From contig WTPW01002773.1 of assembly GCA_009809945.1 (NCBI GenBank), positions 1-64,000 of the forward strand: a DNA stretch of 64,000 nt. Reading direction: 5' to 3'. Within the stretch, counting starts at the first letter, position 1. Every line of letters begins with the position of its first letter. A program made the translations under genes and the position numbers. This document shows positions 1-12,330 of the stretch, piece by piece. The notes beneath the pieces were generated by a model. The model was not told where the DNA came from. It did not search any database and was given only the letters and a program-made list of their open reading frames with translations. The DNA comes from Gigaspora margarita (lineage: Eukaryota > Glomeromycota > Glomeromycetes > Diversisporales > Gigasporaceae).

Positions 1-1104
1 AAGAAAAAAACAAAAAAAGAGGAAAAACAAACCAAAAAAAAAAAATAAAACAAAAACAAAAAAAAACAAAACAAAACAAAAAAAAACAATGTAAAAAGAT
101 CTAATTATAAACAAAAGATCAATCTGATCTTGTAATACAGAGTTTGTAGATTATATTCGAACATCATCGAAATATTTGAAATGCGTTCTCAGGTTACAAA
201 TCTACTGATCCAGGTTGGTTTCTCAGGTGTAAAATATTTTGAAATATTTCGAAAAATATTTTGATACTACTTTTGAAATATTTTGAAATCATTTTTAAAA
301 TATTTCAAAAACTAAAAAATTTCAAAAATATTGCAAAATATTTCAAAATATTTTGTGATTAACAAAATCTTTCTAAAGATATTGCAGGTTTGCAAGATCT
401 TTCGAAAGATTTTGCTACTATAAATTTGCTGATGAGATTCAACAAGTATTGAATTTAGTTACTATCTTTATGTGTATTAGTTTCTTTAAATTCGCGACGA
501 TTTAGTTAGTTAAAATTTCGATATTTCGATTAACCAATAAAATTTTTACGATTTCACGAGATGATCTACAAAAATTGACCAATCACAATGAAAGTGGCCG
601 ATGTAAGTTGCTTATTTCGATTGAAAAATAAAAATTTCACGGCACATTGAAGTTATTGAAGTTGAAATTAACCTATTAGATACAGTAATTTCAGCTTCAT
701 CCATCAACGCCACAATCGGGCAATAAATAAATGACATCACTGGAAATAATAACACACATAATCTGGTCTATTACTCTTCCATTAAAGTCCTCGGCTTCGC
801 TCTGGACAATAATTTAAAATCATGTGATGTGGCTCGAATTATTAAATTTAATTCCTTAAAGCCGGCCAAATCCGATTTTTACGTTATTATCCAAAAAAAT
901 TCATTCTTTCCTGCATGTTGGATTAGCGGATTAACTTTGGCCTAATAAGGTTAATGTTAATTTTGTGTGGCATATCGATATACAGTTTAAGTTATAACAA
1001 ATACTCTTTTTATAAACGTTAGATTCATACTCTCTTAGAACACATTTAAACGTAGATTCATACCCTTTTAACTCTATACACCGTAGATCGCAAAATCAGC
1101 AAAC
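1..1104. other. AT-rich upstream region of the adaptin gene
   Basis: No gene is visible here. Positions 1-90 are A-rich low-complexity sequence. Positions about 225-360 are built from palindromic variants of GAAATATTTC/AAATATTTTG. The last 600 bases are less repetitive and presumably hold the promoter of the AP-2 alpha gene. A diverged direct repeat, TAAACGTTAGATTCATACTC (1013-1032) and TAAACGTAGATTCATACCC (1047-1065), lies 40-90 bases before the start codon. It could mark a regulatory element, but this is only a sequence observation. Confidence 0.5.
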
Positions 1105-4100
1105 ATGGCGAGTAGCATGCGGGGCTTGACCGTGTTTATCGCGGATATTAGAAATTGTATCCTGTTTAGACAATGTAATCAGTTAAATATGGCTTCGCAT
1201 ATTACCTTTGATTATTTTCTATAAATTTTTTTAGGTAGAGTAAGAGAATTAGAAGAAAAACGAATCAATAAAGAGATGGCTAATATCCGATCCAAATTTA
1301 AAGGTATGTCTATGCTTTCGATTGTGTAATAGAAACTTTCTAACATCTAATCAAAGATAAAGTATTTACTAAAAATTATTACGTATAGATGGCAATCTCA
1401 ATGGTTATCAAAAGAAAAAATATGTGTGCAAACTTTTATATATGTATATACTTGGATGGGATATAGATTTTGGTCATATGGAGGCAGTGAATTTAATTTC
1501 TAGTAATAAATACAGTGAAAAACAAATTGTCAGTCCTAAATTACTTTTCTATTGTTTTCTTTTTACATTTTAATTTATTATTCACTTATTTGACTTATTT
1601 TTATTTATTATTCACTTCTTTGACTTATTTTTATAGGGTTATCTCGGCGTAACTCTTCTAATGCACGAAAATAGTGATCTAACTCGTTTGGTTATCAATT
1701 CAATACGAAAAGACCTTGATGAGCTTAACGAGATTTATAACTGCCTCGCTTTGCATGCAATTGCGAATATTGGAGGTAGAGAAATGGCTGAATCATTATC
1801 ATCAGATGTTCATCGCCTTTTAATATCTCCGTGAGTAATTTTAATTAATGTTAAACATCAATTTCTTATTTATTTAAAATGGTATACCTTTTTTTATATT
1901 TAGTAATTCAAAAAGTTTTGTCAAGAAGAAAGCCGCCCTGACTCTCTTACGTTTATATCGGAAACATCCCGAAGTGATTCCGGCGACTGATTGGGCAGAG
2001 AGGATTATTATGCTAATGGATCAATCTGATTTGGTAAGTTAGTCAACCACCATAATGCTCACCCGGAGTCTAATATAAATATCCTATTTAAAAAAAAAAA
2101 ACTTATAAAATATCTGTGGGTATTTTGTACGGCTTTGTATATATGATACAGAAATCTATAGAATAATGCCATGCAAAATAATCCCTAGTAAAAAAAAATA
2201 AAATGTCATGTTAGTTACCCGGGTATTTTCAATGGGGTATTAAAAATAGGGTATTTTATTTAGTACAGCAATATATTTAATTACATTAATATATTTAAAA
2301 TTGTGCAATTCATTATCTATTCCTCCTGAAATTTTCACAGGGAGTTACATTATGTGCAATGAGCCTAATAATGGCATTGGCGCAAGATAATTTGGATGCG
2401 TATTTGGGTTGCTACGCTAAGGCAGTTAACCGATTATCAAAGGTTTGGACACGTTTGAAACAAATAAAAATAGTGATTTATATAGGCATTTATCATTTAC
2501 TTAATTGTCATGCACTTCTAATTTATAGATTATAGTTGACAAAGAATATCCACAAGATTATGTATATTATAAAGTCCCAATTCCTTGGCTACAGGTTAAG
2601 CTGCTTCGGCTTTTGCAGTATTATCCGCCTTCTGGTAGGACATTTAAATAATAAATTGTATGTTTTTAATTTATATATATATATATTTCTACTCGATTCT
2701 GGCTAATCGAAATTTATTTATCAGATGATCGTGAAATTCAAAAGAAACTGCATGTTATACTCCAGACAATAATCAATAATTCTCAAGAAGCACAAAAAAA
2801 TGTTCAGCATAACAACGCTCAAAATGCGGTGCTATTCGAAGCTATTAATCTTGCTATTCATTTAGATACTGAATCGCAGATTGTCAATCAGGCTGCTGTT
2901 CTTCTTGGAAGATTTATAATATCCAAAGAAACTAACGTAAGATATTTAGGCTTAGAAACTATGGCTCATTTAGCAGCATGTGTGGATTCATTAGAACCAA
3001 TTAAAAAACATCAAGATACTATTTTATTATCATTACGAGATAAAGATATCAGTGTACGACGTCGGGGACTTGATCTTTTATATAGCATGTGTGATGTCAC
3101 TAATGCTAAGGTCATTGTTGCCGAATTACTACGGTATCTTAATATTGCGGATTATGCCTTGCGAGAGGAAATGGTTCTTAAGATAGCAATATTGACTGAG
3201 AAATTCGCCACAGAATACCAATGGTACGTTGACATAATGTTACAATTAATCAGCACTGCTGGAGATCATGTTGGCGAAGAAGTATGGTATCGTGTAGTAC
3301 AGATTGTCACTAATAATGAAGAACTTCAAGAATATGCCGCGAGAACTGTATTCTCTCATCTAAAGTCTCCTTCATGTCATGAAAATTTAGTAAAAGTGGG
3401 TGGCTACATTCTTGGTGAGTTCGGACACCTTATTGCTAATATACCAGAAGCAAGTCCTCAAGAACAATTTCGCGCTATTCATTCGAAATTTGGTTTATGT
3501 ACACTTCAAACACGAGCGTTACTTTTAACCACTTACTTTAAGTTTGTCAACCTTTTCCCCGAGATTAAGGGAGAGATTTTACAAGTTTTCTATCAATACC
3601 GTCACGTTTTGGATTCTGAACTCCAACAGCGTGCTGCTGAATATGTAGCTATTACAACTATGCCAATTGATGATCTCCTGCAATCAGTTTGTGAAGAGAT
3701 GCCACCATTCCCCGAACGTGAATCTGCGCTACTATCTAGGTTGCACCAACAACACTCGGATACTGAAGACAAACGAACATGGATTATTGGTGGCAAAGAT
3801 GCTAACAAAGAACGAGATGTGGCTCGATTGACTTTAACAAGCAGAAATAACTCTATGGATAACAAAGTAAAAAGTGAAACGAATGGCAATGATGATATAG
3901 ACCTTGTTGGACTCGAAGGGCTTAAAATTAATAATGGAGACCAATTGTCTACAACACCTCCAGGGTCCGTAACTCCTGGATCAGAAAAATTTATCGATCG
4001 GCTACTATTCACAGCGGAAGGTGTACTATATGAAGATACCCGAATTCTAATTGGTATTAAATCAGAGTACCATGGTAACATTGGCCGACTTGCACTGTAC

Positions 4101-4780
4101 TTTGTCAACAGAACACAGACAAACATTACTTCTCTTACCACTGCGATCGAGAATATCTCAGATTTAATAATTACAACGCCACAACCACCACCATCAATTA
4201 TCTCGCAAGCCAACCAAACCCAACAACTTTTTCATATAGAGTGTAAAAATGTGTTCACTGGTATGCCAAATGTGCGAATATCTTTTATTTCGGGGACGCT
4301 TCACACGATCGTATTAAAACTACCAGTCGTGTTATCAAAGTTTAATGATCCTATTCAACTAAATGGGTCGGAGTTCTTCGCGAGATGGAAACAAATTGGC
4401 GCCGGTCCCCGAGAAAAACAGGTTGTTTTTCGTTCAAATGTTCCAATAAATCTTTCAGGGGTGCGAACTATAATTTTAGGTTTTAAATTTGAAATATTAG
4501 AAGAAGTAGATCCAAATCCTACGAACATTGTTGGGGCTAGCGTTTTACATACATCCGGAGGGGGGATGTTTGGTTGTCTTATGCGATTGGAACCTAACAT
4601 TGAAGCTCAGGTACATATTATTGACACTTAAATTATAGTTTTATGACAGGCTCGTTTAGTTAATTAATGACTGTTTATTACATTTAGATGTATCGATTGA
4701 CTGTCCGTACAACGAATGAAGTTGTAACCAACGAAATTTGTACGTTGTTAGAACCAAGATTGGCGAATGAATCAATTTAA
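1105..4780 (+). CDS. APL3: AP-2 complex subunit alpha (alpha-adaptin), nine exons
   Basis: This is the large alpha subunit of the AP-2 heterotetramer, which links clathrin to PIP2 and cargo at the plasma membrane during endocytosis. Exons: 1105-1156, 1235-1303, 1389-1528, 1637-1830, 1904-2033, 2341-2442, 2529-2634, 2725-4610 and 4688-4780. All introns are GT-AG and the phases agree, giving 923 residues. The N-terminus [22 protein letters not shown] (residues 49-57, the expected lipid-binding patch) and [12 protein letters not shown] are diagnostic, as are [15 protein letters not shown] and [11 protein letters not shown]. The adaptin trunk occupies about residues 20-600. A Ser/Asn/acidic hinge follows (about 610-690), then the appendage sandwich and platform (about 690-923). 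The open frame running past 4610 to a stop at 4631 is intron read-through: the spliced exon 9 gives [13 protein letters not shown], which matches the family C-terminus. The start at 1105 has a good context (AAACATGG). The second Met, residue 5, is an alternative start. The gene looks fully intact. Confidence 0.96.
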
Positions 4781-5808
4781 GTAAACTCCGATTATTTAAT
4801 GTTCAGGCTTATCTGAACGAAAAAAGCATTTATTTATCATTTTGTAATAGACTGTAATTTTACTTTTATGTATCAATTTTGATTTATTTGAGCTTATAGA
4901 CTACATAGGTTTTTTTGTTTATGAATTTTAGGGCTAATTAAATATAAATACTACAACGAAATAATTTATTTTAGATCTCTTGTTAATCAAAGATTTTTTT
5001 TTTTAAAGAAAAAAAATTTCAATCTTCTAATAATAAACTGTGCTCGTTGAAAATAAAAATTTTGGTATAGTACATTATCCTGACAACTACAGTACATGGA
5101 ACCCAATTAATTAAAATGCGACGATTTTGCGCAATGAAATTATGATAATATTGTAACATACTGTAATAATGCACAAACACGAGACGAAAACAAAAAGAAA
5201 GAAAAAATTACTTAGCTGTGCAATTGATAAAGGAGTATAGCGAAATAGAAATAAAAAAAAAATACTTATATAGATCAAATTGTGTAACGGGTGGTGATCA
5301 TCACCACAGGTTATTTTAATTATATTTCTCTTTTTTTTTAAATATTAAAGGTGAGACCTTGCTTTCATCTTTATTTTAATTATATTTCTTATTTGAATAT
5401 GTATTCACAAGATAAAATATTATATGATTTGTACATATCTGTTAATCTATATAGTTATTATATAAAAAATTTTCTGCTTATATAATTTTATTATAGTACA
5501 ACCAGAATTAGGTGTAATATAAAAATTGCACTTTTTATAATGTTTTATAAAAATTTCTAATAACTTTGAAGTTTGTCTATAAAATTATCTTTTGTGCATT
5601 AACAAAAAAAATTCTTTTGCAAAATTTTGGTATTAGTTAGAGATTGGAATTGGTCAAATATCTAGTGATCGATCATTAATTGATTATATACAAATAAGAG
5701 AGCATCCATAAATAACATTATGTACCTCTACATAGTAGCTCTAGTCCCCCTTTCTAGACTATATAAAAAAAATTTTTAAAATCTGTATATTTATATATAA
5801 AATTTTAC
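4781..5808. other. 3' flank of the adaptin gene, no gene seen
   Basis: AT-rich sequence. AATAAA-type signals near 5025-5035 may serve polyadenylation of the adaptin transcript. A near-perfect dyad, GTGGTGAT C ATCACCAC, lies at 5291-5307. The phrase TTATTTTAATTATATTTCT is repeated directly at about 5311 and 5371. No coding region is supported. Confidence 0.4.
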
Positions 5809-5822
5809 AAAAACTTGGATAT

Positions 5823-6503
5823 GACCTGCGGGTCGATAGTGTAAGTAGTTACGCTCTCAGGTCCCCAAACGTAAGGTTGCCAGTTCAAGCCCCACTAGGA
5901 ACATTAATTCTACACGGAGTCACAAGACAGATGGGCTGATCCAGGGTGCTAGGACTGCGTACGGGTATATAACCACATTTGGCTGCTCTATGAAGATAAG
6001 GTTTATAAAAATAGGACCCTAGTGAATATCCAGACAACATGGTGTTACACACCAAATCAGAAAAAAGTCCCATGAGGAAAAATCGGACCTGATCCAAACT
6101 CAGAAAGAAGTACCTGGGGTAGACGAAAAATGGACCTATACAAGCATACCAGCAGAGTAAACTAACTCCTTAAAGTTAATCTATAAGACTTCAGTTAGAA
6201 CGCACCAGATAACGGACCGGCTGGACTTAGCAGGGAAACTGGATGAAGGAGGAGTAGGGTAGAATGACCTCGTAGAACAGAATTAATATTAAAAAGGTAT
6301 ACTTCCGGTGAAATTCCGGATATGGAATTGATATACTTTCGGTAAAATTCTGGATATTAAAAATAGTTAAATTAGTGTAGAACTCTACAAATGTAGGGAT
6401 CTTGCATAATAGGCAGGTCCCATTAATAAAAGTATAATAAAAATTGTACCATCAAGCACTCTGATGATTTAGTTATCAGTTAATCATAAAAAAAAAACAA
6501 AAA
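5823..6503 (+). mobile_element. tRNA-headed SINE, full length, copy 1
   Basis: The element begins with a tRNA-like head. It has an A-box-like stretch at about 5833-5850 and a good RNA polymerase III B box, AGTTCAAGCCCC, at about 5880-5893. It ends in an A-rich tail (about 6487-6503). It is flanked by an exact target-site duplication, AAAAACTTGGATAT, at 5809-5822 and 6504-6517, as expected for LINE-mediated retroposition. At about 680 bp it is long for a SINE. Base composition is clearly richer in G+C than the host DNA, which explains the spurious open frame on the minus strand. The head resembles the copy at 23371. Confidence 0.85.
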
Positions 6504-6531
6504 AAAAACTTGGATATATTATAACACAGTG

Positions 6532-6815
6532 ATCCAATTTGGATGATTTTAGTACCATTTGATTTGTCTCTATGAGGCGAATCCAATAGTACCAAAATCA
6601 TTTCATTTGTATTACTAAAGCAAGAGTTATCCACAAAAAACTATTGGTTATATAGTAATTTTATAAAAAAAGATAATAACCGCTAGTATTTTGTTAATAA
6701 ATCTTAATCCAGTAATCCAAATCAAATGATTTGGTACCATTTGAATCCTCTCTTCAAGATGATTCAAATGGTACCAAAATCATCCAATTTGGACTTCTGA
6801 ATCAAGATTTAGACA
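6532..6815. repeat. Two imperfect hairpin units
   Basis: Two inverted-repeat units lie here, about 6532-6620 and 6700-6815. Both contain the arm TTTGGTACCATTTGAATC or a diverged version, and its complement GATTCAAATGGTACCAAA. The outer ends of the second unit (ATCTTAATCCAGTAATCC and GGACTTCTGAATCAAGAT) also pair. Similar ends occur inside the 20153-20946 element. This may be part of a larger element that the SINE at 5823 interrupted, but its ends were not found. Confidence 0.5.
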
Positions 6816-6967
6816 AATTGTTATAAAAAAATTACATTATATTTTTTGAATTGAAAAAACGTTATATTTTGGGAGACCCCTTATCTAGAGTTGCTGGTGC
6901 AGGGTACTTGGTGATGCCAATAGTGTATTCATATGGGTAGTGCACCTGGCACGCCAAACACAAGTAT

Positions 6968-7252
6968 TAGAGTTCCTCAAATTCAAATCAAATCAAATAT
7001 TGAATTAATTTGAATTTGATCAAATCAAATTAACCCTAATTTGAATTTGATTTGATTTAAATATTTGGATTTGAATTTGATTTGAATTTGAATTTTAATA
7101 GTAATTTTCAAATCAAATCAAATATTTGTCAAATCAAATCAAATTTGGCCAAATTTGAATTTGATCAAATCAAATATAGTCAAATTTGAATTTGAATTTG
7201 ATCAAATATTTGATTCAAATATTTGAAGATCAAATCAAATTGCGGAACCCTA
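6968..7252. mobile_element. hAT-like MITE, copy 1 of a 285-bp family
   Basis: The element starts TAGAGTTCC, ends GGAACCCTA, and is almost wholly built from overlapping TTTGAATTTGAT/ATCAAATCAAATT words that pair with one another. Flanks 6960-6967 (ACAAGTAT) and 7253-7260 (ACAGGTAT) match at 7 of 8 bases, consistent with an aged 8-bp hAT-type duplication. A close second copy lies at 42307-42592. No coding capacity. Confidence 0.8.
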
Positions 7253-7399
7253 ACAGGTATAGTGCAGAGTGGCAAGCCAATCATATTTAAATTTTATTGA
7301 ATTTTATTAAATTATTATGAGTTTACTAATTCTCCTACATTTCTGAATTGTTTTACTAAATATTTATATATTTGAGTATCGATTATTAATCAATTTATA

Positions 7400-8475
7400 G
7401 GGGGCGTCTAAAGCCTGGCACCTCACGAAATTACCCGATGCATGGGAAATCACGGGACAATCAGTGATCCCGATTTTTTTCGAGTTAGCAAAAGTTAAAA
7501 ATTTTAAAAATTTTAATTGCATATCCTGATAGCCACCTAACTAAAGTCGATTAATATTTTTTTATTTAAATTCTATGGATCCATAGAATTCAAATAAAAA
7601 GCAATACATCAAATTTGGTCAAGTGGTTGTGGAGATACCTTTGCTCAAAGTTTTGAAAAAATTTGGCACAACTTCTATTTTTGATCGGTATTTGATTTTT
7701 TATTAACTTTGAGCGAAGGTAACTCCACAACCTCCTGACCAAAATTCATAAAAATTTTTTATTTGAATTCTATGGATGCTTAGAACTCAAATAAAAAAAA
7801 AAATCCATCGATTTTGGCCAGGAGGTTGTGGAGATACCTTCACTCAAATTTAGAGAAAAATCAAAACATCTATCAAAAATAGAACCTGTGCCAAATTTTT
7901 TCAAAATTTGAGCGAAGATATCTCTACACCCACCTGACCAAAATCTATGATTTTTTTTTTTATTTTGATTCTATGAATCCATAGTATTCAAATAAAAAAA
8001 ATTTTTGCCAAATTTTGGTCAGTTGGTTATAGAGAAACCTTCGCTCAAATTTTGAAAAAATTTGGCGCAGCTTTTATTTTTGATAGATGTTTTGATTTTT
8101 CTCTAAATTTGAACGAAGGTATCTCCACAACCTCCTGGCCAAAATTGATGAATTTTTTTTATTTGTGTTCTAAGCATTTATAGAATTCAAATAAAAAAAT
8201 TTTATGGATTTTGGTCAGGAGGTTGTGAAGTAACCTTCGCTCAAAGTTAAAAAATCAAAATACCAATCAAAAATAGAAGCTGCGCCAAATTTTTGAGCAA
8301 AGGTATCTCCACAACCACTTGACCAAAATTGATGAGTTTTTTTTATTTAAATTCTATGGATCCATAGAATCTAAATAAAAAAAAATTAATTGACTTTAAA
8401 ACCGGGATCACTGATTGTCCTGTGATTTCCCATGTATCAGGTGATTTCGTGAGGTGCCAGGCTTTAGACGCCCCC
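7400..8475. mobile_element. 1.08-kb TIR element built of hairpin modules
   Basis: Terminal inverted repeats begin GGGGGCGTCTAAAGCCTGGC and run about 75 bp, ending with the complement at 8475. The exact 8-bp target duplication AATTTATA is at 7392-7399 and 8476-8483. The interior holds about five alternating arms of a hairpin module containing GAAGGTATCTCCACAACCTC and its complement. The ends and module are related to those of the large element at 21158-29643, so this looks like a short non-autonomous member of the same family. No coding region. Confidence 0.85.
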
Positions 8476-8483
8476 AATTTATA

Positions 8484-9319
8484 GCATTAGTACTCCAATA
8501 GTGAAGTGTAGGCATTATTGTGGAAAACTAAACATCGATTTTTTCTTTTCACATGTTCAAAAAATGTAATCGAAGCAAAGCAAATCTTTAAAATCCACAC
8601 ATTTCTGATTTAGCATAACAATTTTTATCAATATAAACAATATAAAATATTCAATTTATCTTTATTATTGCTCAATCAGATGACTTTATTAACATAGATA
8701 AAGAACATATGGGAATTCTGTTCACTATTGTTACAGGATTCATTCAAAACAACTAAGAAACATCTGTAACTCTAATAATGGCTAATTCACATAACTGAAA
8801 CAACCCACCCTACCAAAATCTACCTACTTCCTTCCATCTATTCAATGGTGTCTTTGCCTAGAGAGTCTATATAGCAGCAAAGAGGATCAGAATTGACTAT
8901 GTAAGGCAAGGGTCCTTGTACTATTATAGTCGCAGAGCCCCAAACACTATAACAATACCAAAGGCTTTTGCACTTAAAAGTAGCCTTAGAACCTTTCATA
9001 CTAAAAAGCTGGATCTTTGTACTACATTTACAGCTGCTAAGCCCAAACAACTTATACTATTGGAGGGAAAGAGCAGAATTAAAGAGCTAGCCTTCAACTA
9101 GGCAAGTGATAGCAGAGAGAAAAATAACCCTTCTTAATTCAAAAACAATGCTTAAAATACAACTACTTTCCCCTATTACCCCTATCATCATACATGCATC
9201 AATAATTTACCCGATTGCTAAAATTCATAAAAAACACAATCAAATAATCATATACAATTATGATACAAATCAGAAAATATCTGCATCTCACAAGATTTAT
9301 TCCAAACAACCTATAAAAG
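8484..9319. other. No recognisable gene
   Basis: Open frames of 60-72 codons occur on both strands (8838-9324). The 8838-9050 minus-strand frame (70 codons, Cys-rich, start MFGLSSCKC) has somewhat higher G+C than its surroundings. It shows no family motif, no supporting splice structure and no neighbour that explains it. It is recorded as unassigned sequence. Confidence 0.4.
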
Positions 9320-9745
9320 GTTAACAACAAAGATCATTGATCAAAGTCATCTGATTTTGCAATAATGATCTTTGTTAACAAGCTTCTCAGATTTAGTAAA
9401 TGATCAGCAATTAATTTGCTCATAGCTTATCTTAAAGGCAACAAATTTACAAACAACTTATTTATGAAGATTAATTCACAAAAAAGCTCATTTCACTAAG
9501 AGTTTATTTTACTGACAACTTATTTTACCAACAAGTTTTTTATAAAATGTACTAACTTTAACTGTATTACTAAACCTGACCCTAAACAATGGCTTGAATT
9601 ACATTGTTGGTAAAATGAGTTATCAGTAAAATAAACTGTTAGTGAAATGAACTTATCTATGAATTAATTATCAGCAAAATAAGCTTGTCAATAAACTTAT
9701 TGTTTGTAAAATAAGCTGCTAGTAAAATAATACGAATATAAGCTG
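9320..9745. mobile_element. Foldback element (copy A) with adjoining small hairpin
   Basis: Positions 9320-9338 (GTTAACAACAAAGATCATT) pair with 9364-9379. From about 9430 the left arm repeats phrases such as TTTATTTTACTGACAAC and TTATTTTACCAACAAG. The right arm (to about 9740) carries their complements, TTGGTAAAATGAGTTATCAG and GTAAAATAAACTGTTAGTG. The central loop contains AAACCTGACCCTAAAC. The same arms and loop occur at 63554-63871, where ends and an 8-bp duplication can be seen. The exact ends of this copy are uncertain. Confidence 0.6.
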
Positions 9746-10381
9746 GATTCTGATTTTAGTTTAATCAAACTATTTAAAATAAGTTACTTCTTATTAGCAT
9801 GATAGAAGTTTGATTTATGCATTATCATTGCACAAGATTTTGCATATCAAAACCATATGAAAAAGGGATACATCATATGACTGCACATCAAAAAATCATC
9901 CAATTTCCACAAAACTTAACTGGGGCATTATACAGATACAAGGTAAAAGACTTGTTAAAAAAACATCACTTACATCTTCAACCTGCAGGACTTTTATTAA
10001 ACGTAGTTTTTTACTAGCAATTTGTAATTATTTGTTATAATTCCACTTGAAACAAAGCTTTTGTGGGTGAGTATGTCAATTTATTAAAATTATTTGTGTT
10101 ATTATAAACACTGCAAGCTATTTAGATGCTTGGTATGGTATTTTATGAAATTCCTAAGTCTAATGCTTTGTTAAATCCGTAAACATTTCTTATATTTATG
10201 TACAGTGTTAGGTGATAAGCTTCTCCTTGATATCTTAATAACTATGTGTTATTTGGTTTAATCTCCAATGAATTTTTTTTTTAAAAAAAACAAAAAAAGT
10301 CTACCAATGCTCTATTTGATTGATTTCTGCAATTAAATATGGTGAAATATCTATTTTTTTTACCTTCTTAGACTTTTCCTC
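9746..10381. other. No gene supported
   Basis: AT-rich sequence. A 66-codon plus-strand frame at 9817-10017 shows no recognisable motif or codon pattern and is probably chance. Confidence 0.35.
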
Positions 10382-12330
10382 CTAACTTTCTATATTATCG
10401 TTATCATCTTCATCAAGATCTTCCTTGGTAAGTGTATTTTCTTCTTTCTTAATTCGGGTTAAAAATTTTTTGATATTTTTATGAATTCTTTTTTTATAAA
10501 ACTTTATACAATGATTGCATTTTTTATTATAACAACCAATGTGATAGCTGTGGCCACAAACAAACACTATGCCATTATTATCAACAAGCGAACCTTCACA
10601 AGAATCATATAATTCTGAACGTGGAGAATGTGCTGTGCTGTAACCTGTTGGAAGTTGCAATAAGTTCATGTCTTTCTTTAAGATAGCAAGATAGTATGTG
10701 GTTAGTAATTTTTTTTTGTTTCTATTGGGTCTTGGAATACTTCTTCCATGGTTATTAGAGATGGATTGGAAATGTTGTAAAAGAAAAAGGCTGTTTTATC
10801 GTATAAAAAATTTAATGTATTTATAGTATATGGATATCGTCGTGTCTTGCAATAAGTATTTTTAAATATAGGATCATGATTTATAATAAAGTAGATTTGC
10901 TTTATAATACTATCTATGGATGCATTTTGGGATATATTCGCTTAAATTTTACTATATACATTTTTGACATAATATTCGTTAAAACTTGTTAAATGATTCT
11001 GTATTACATTTAAAAAGGGATAGTTAGTATTATTCCAGTAAAATAAATCAAATAGGAATACAAGAGGCGCTTTGTTGTAATTCTTTTGCTTCTAGCACAA
11101 AGCAAACAACCAAATATAAAAAATCATCACTACATACCGTATGTGTCCAAAAATAAGCTACCTTTTTTGGCCAAAAAATTACACGAAAAAACGTGGGATA
11201 GCTTATTTTCGAAACATTGAGTTTTTTGAAAAAATTGAAAAACGTACTAATAAAAAGTTATCCGAATGGCACGAAATTTTTACTATAGGCGTATTTTTAT
11301 GTGCCGAACAAGTTTACTTAATGACACTTTTGAGGTTTACTTAGTAAAATTAGACTTTTATATGTAGCAACTGCTAACGGTTTTTTTAAGATTTTTGAAA
11401 AAAATCAGGAGGGTAGCTTATTTTCGGAGGTAGCTTATTCTCGGCAATATACGGTATTCATTAAATTGACCTGATCGAAACAAAATTGCAGAAACATTGA
11501 GTGTCACTAGAACTAAATTGTCAAGCAAATCTATTATGGTTTAATACTCGATGTCTTTGTATACTCGTCCAAATTTTTTAATAATTTTGTCTTTTATTTT
11601 TATTCATCCATTCCGCGCGAGTTCCAATAAAAGGTAAGGACAAGGTTTTAATGCCAAGACTTTATTTTTGCCAAATATGTAGTGGAACAATTTTTCAAAG
11701 AAAGAATGATATACCCTAATCACTTGCTTCCTAATATTAAGTAATATGTACAGCGGGTCTAGGATAGGCAAAAAAAACTCAATTTGTTGTAGAAATAAAA
11801 ATTGGAATTCAGGTAATATTCGCATATGTAAGGCTTTCCTAATAAAAATCTGGCCAGGCCAGTCCGTGATAATTGATACAACTCGTCCATCTAAATGGTG
11901 AGTCTTGTTATTTATTGATAATATAAGATTCAATACATTAGTATAATCTTGTACAGAATGCAAGTCCTGTTTCTTAAATCCTAAAAGTTGAACATCTTTT
12001 ATTGAGCGCTCTTCTTTACGTTCCTCTATATTATTTGTGTAACTATGTATTGTTAATAATTCAATCAGGTCAAAATAATTACTAACTAAATGACCTTGTA
12101 ACTCCATATAATTTGAATAGGAAATATTAAATATTCCAGTATAACGATGAAGTAAATACCAACAAATCCTTGGTGCTTCTACGTTTTCCGGATTATAGAC
12201 TGATATTCCGTTAAATACAAGTGGTACAGAAGAACATCCCAAGATTAGTTTTGCTATGCAAGTAGCAAAAGAATTTGCTATTGAGGTTGATACCGTACCG
12301 GGCCTACGGTTTTCATGAATAGAATGATAA
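10382..12330 (-). pseudogene. Broken repeat-family protein with Cys/His-rich C-terminus
   Basis: Reading on the minus strand from about 12330, the frame gives NRRPGTVSTSIANSFATC, then the 11604-12242 open frame (with ITDWPGQIFIRKALHM and HSFFEKLFHYIFGKNKVLA). After the MITE at 11137-11454 it continues with KNYNKAPLVFLFDLFYWNN and ends at 10382 with CGHSYHIGCYNKKCNHC, a Cys/His cluster of RING-like spacing followed by an acidic tail. Several in-frame stops and the insertion show it is dead. I recall similar multi-copy proteins from arbuscular-mycorrhizal fungi and a possible link to DUF6589-type transposon proteins, but I cannot confirm this. The function is unknown. Confidence 0.6.
11137..11454. 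mobile_element. Mariner-like MITE inserted in the broken gene
   Basis: The 318-bp element is flanked by TA (11135-11136 and 11455-11456). Its terminal repeats are CCGTATGTGTCC...AATAAGCTACC and, read inward from the right, CCGTATATTGCC...AATAAGCTACC. The TA duplication fits the Tc1/mariner superfamily. Related ends occur at 31438-31654 and 63900. Its open frame (11141-11344) has no transposase motif. Confidence 0.75.

Noticed and set aside
3602..4600. 203- and 81-codon minus-strand frames
   Set aside because: Antisense shadows of the adaptin exon 8.
4611..4631. Adaptin C-terminus ending in VHIIDT at 4631
   Set aside because: Read-through of an intron. Splicing at 4610/4688 gives the conserved C-terminal [11 protein letters not shown].
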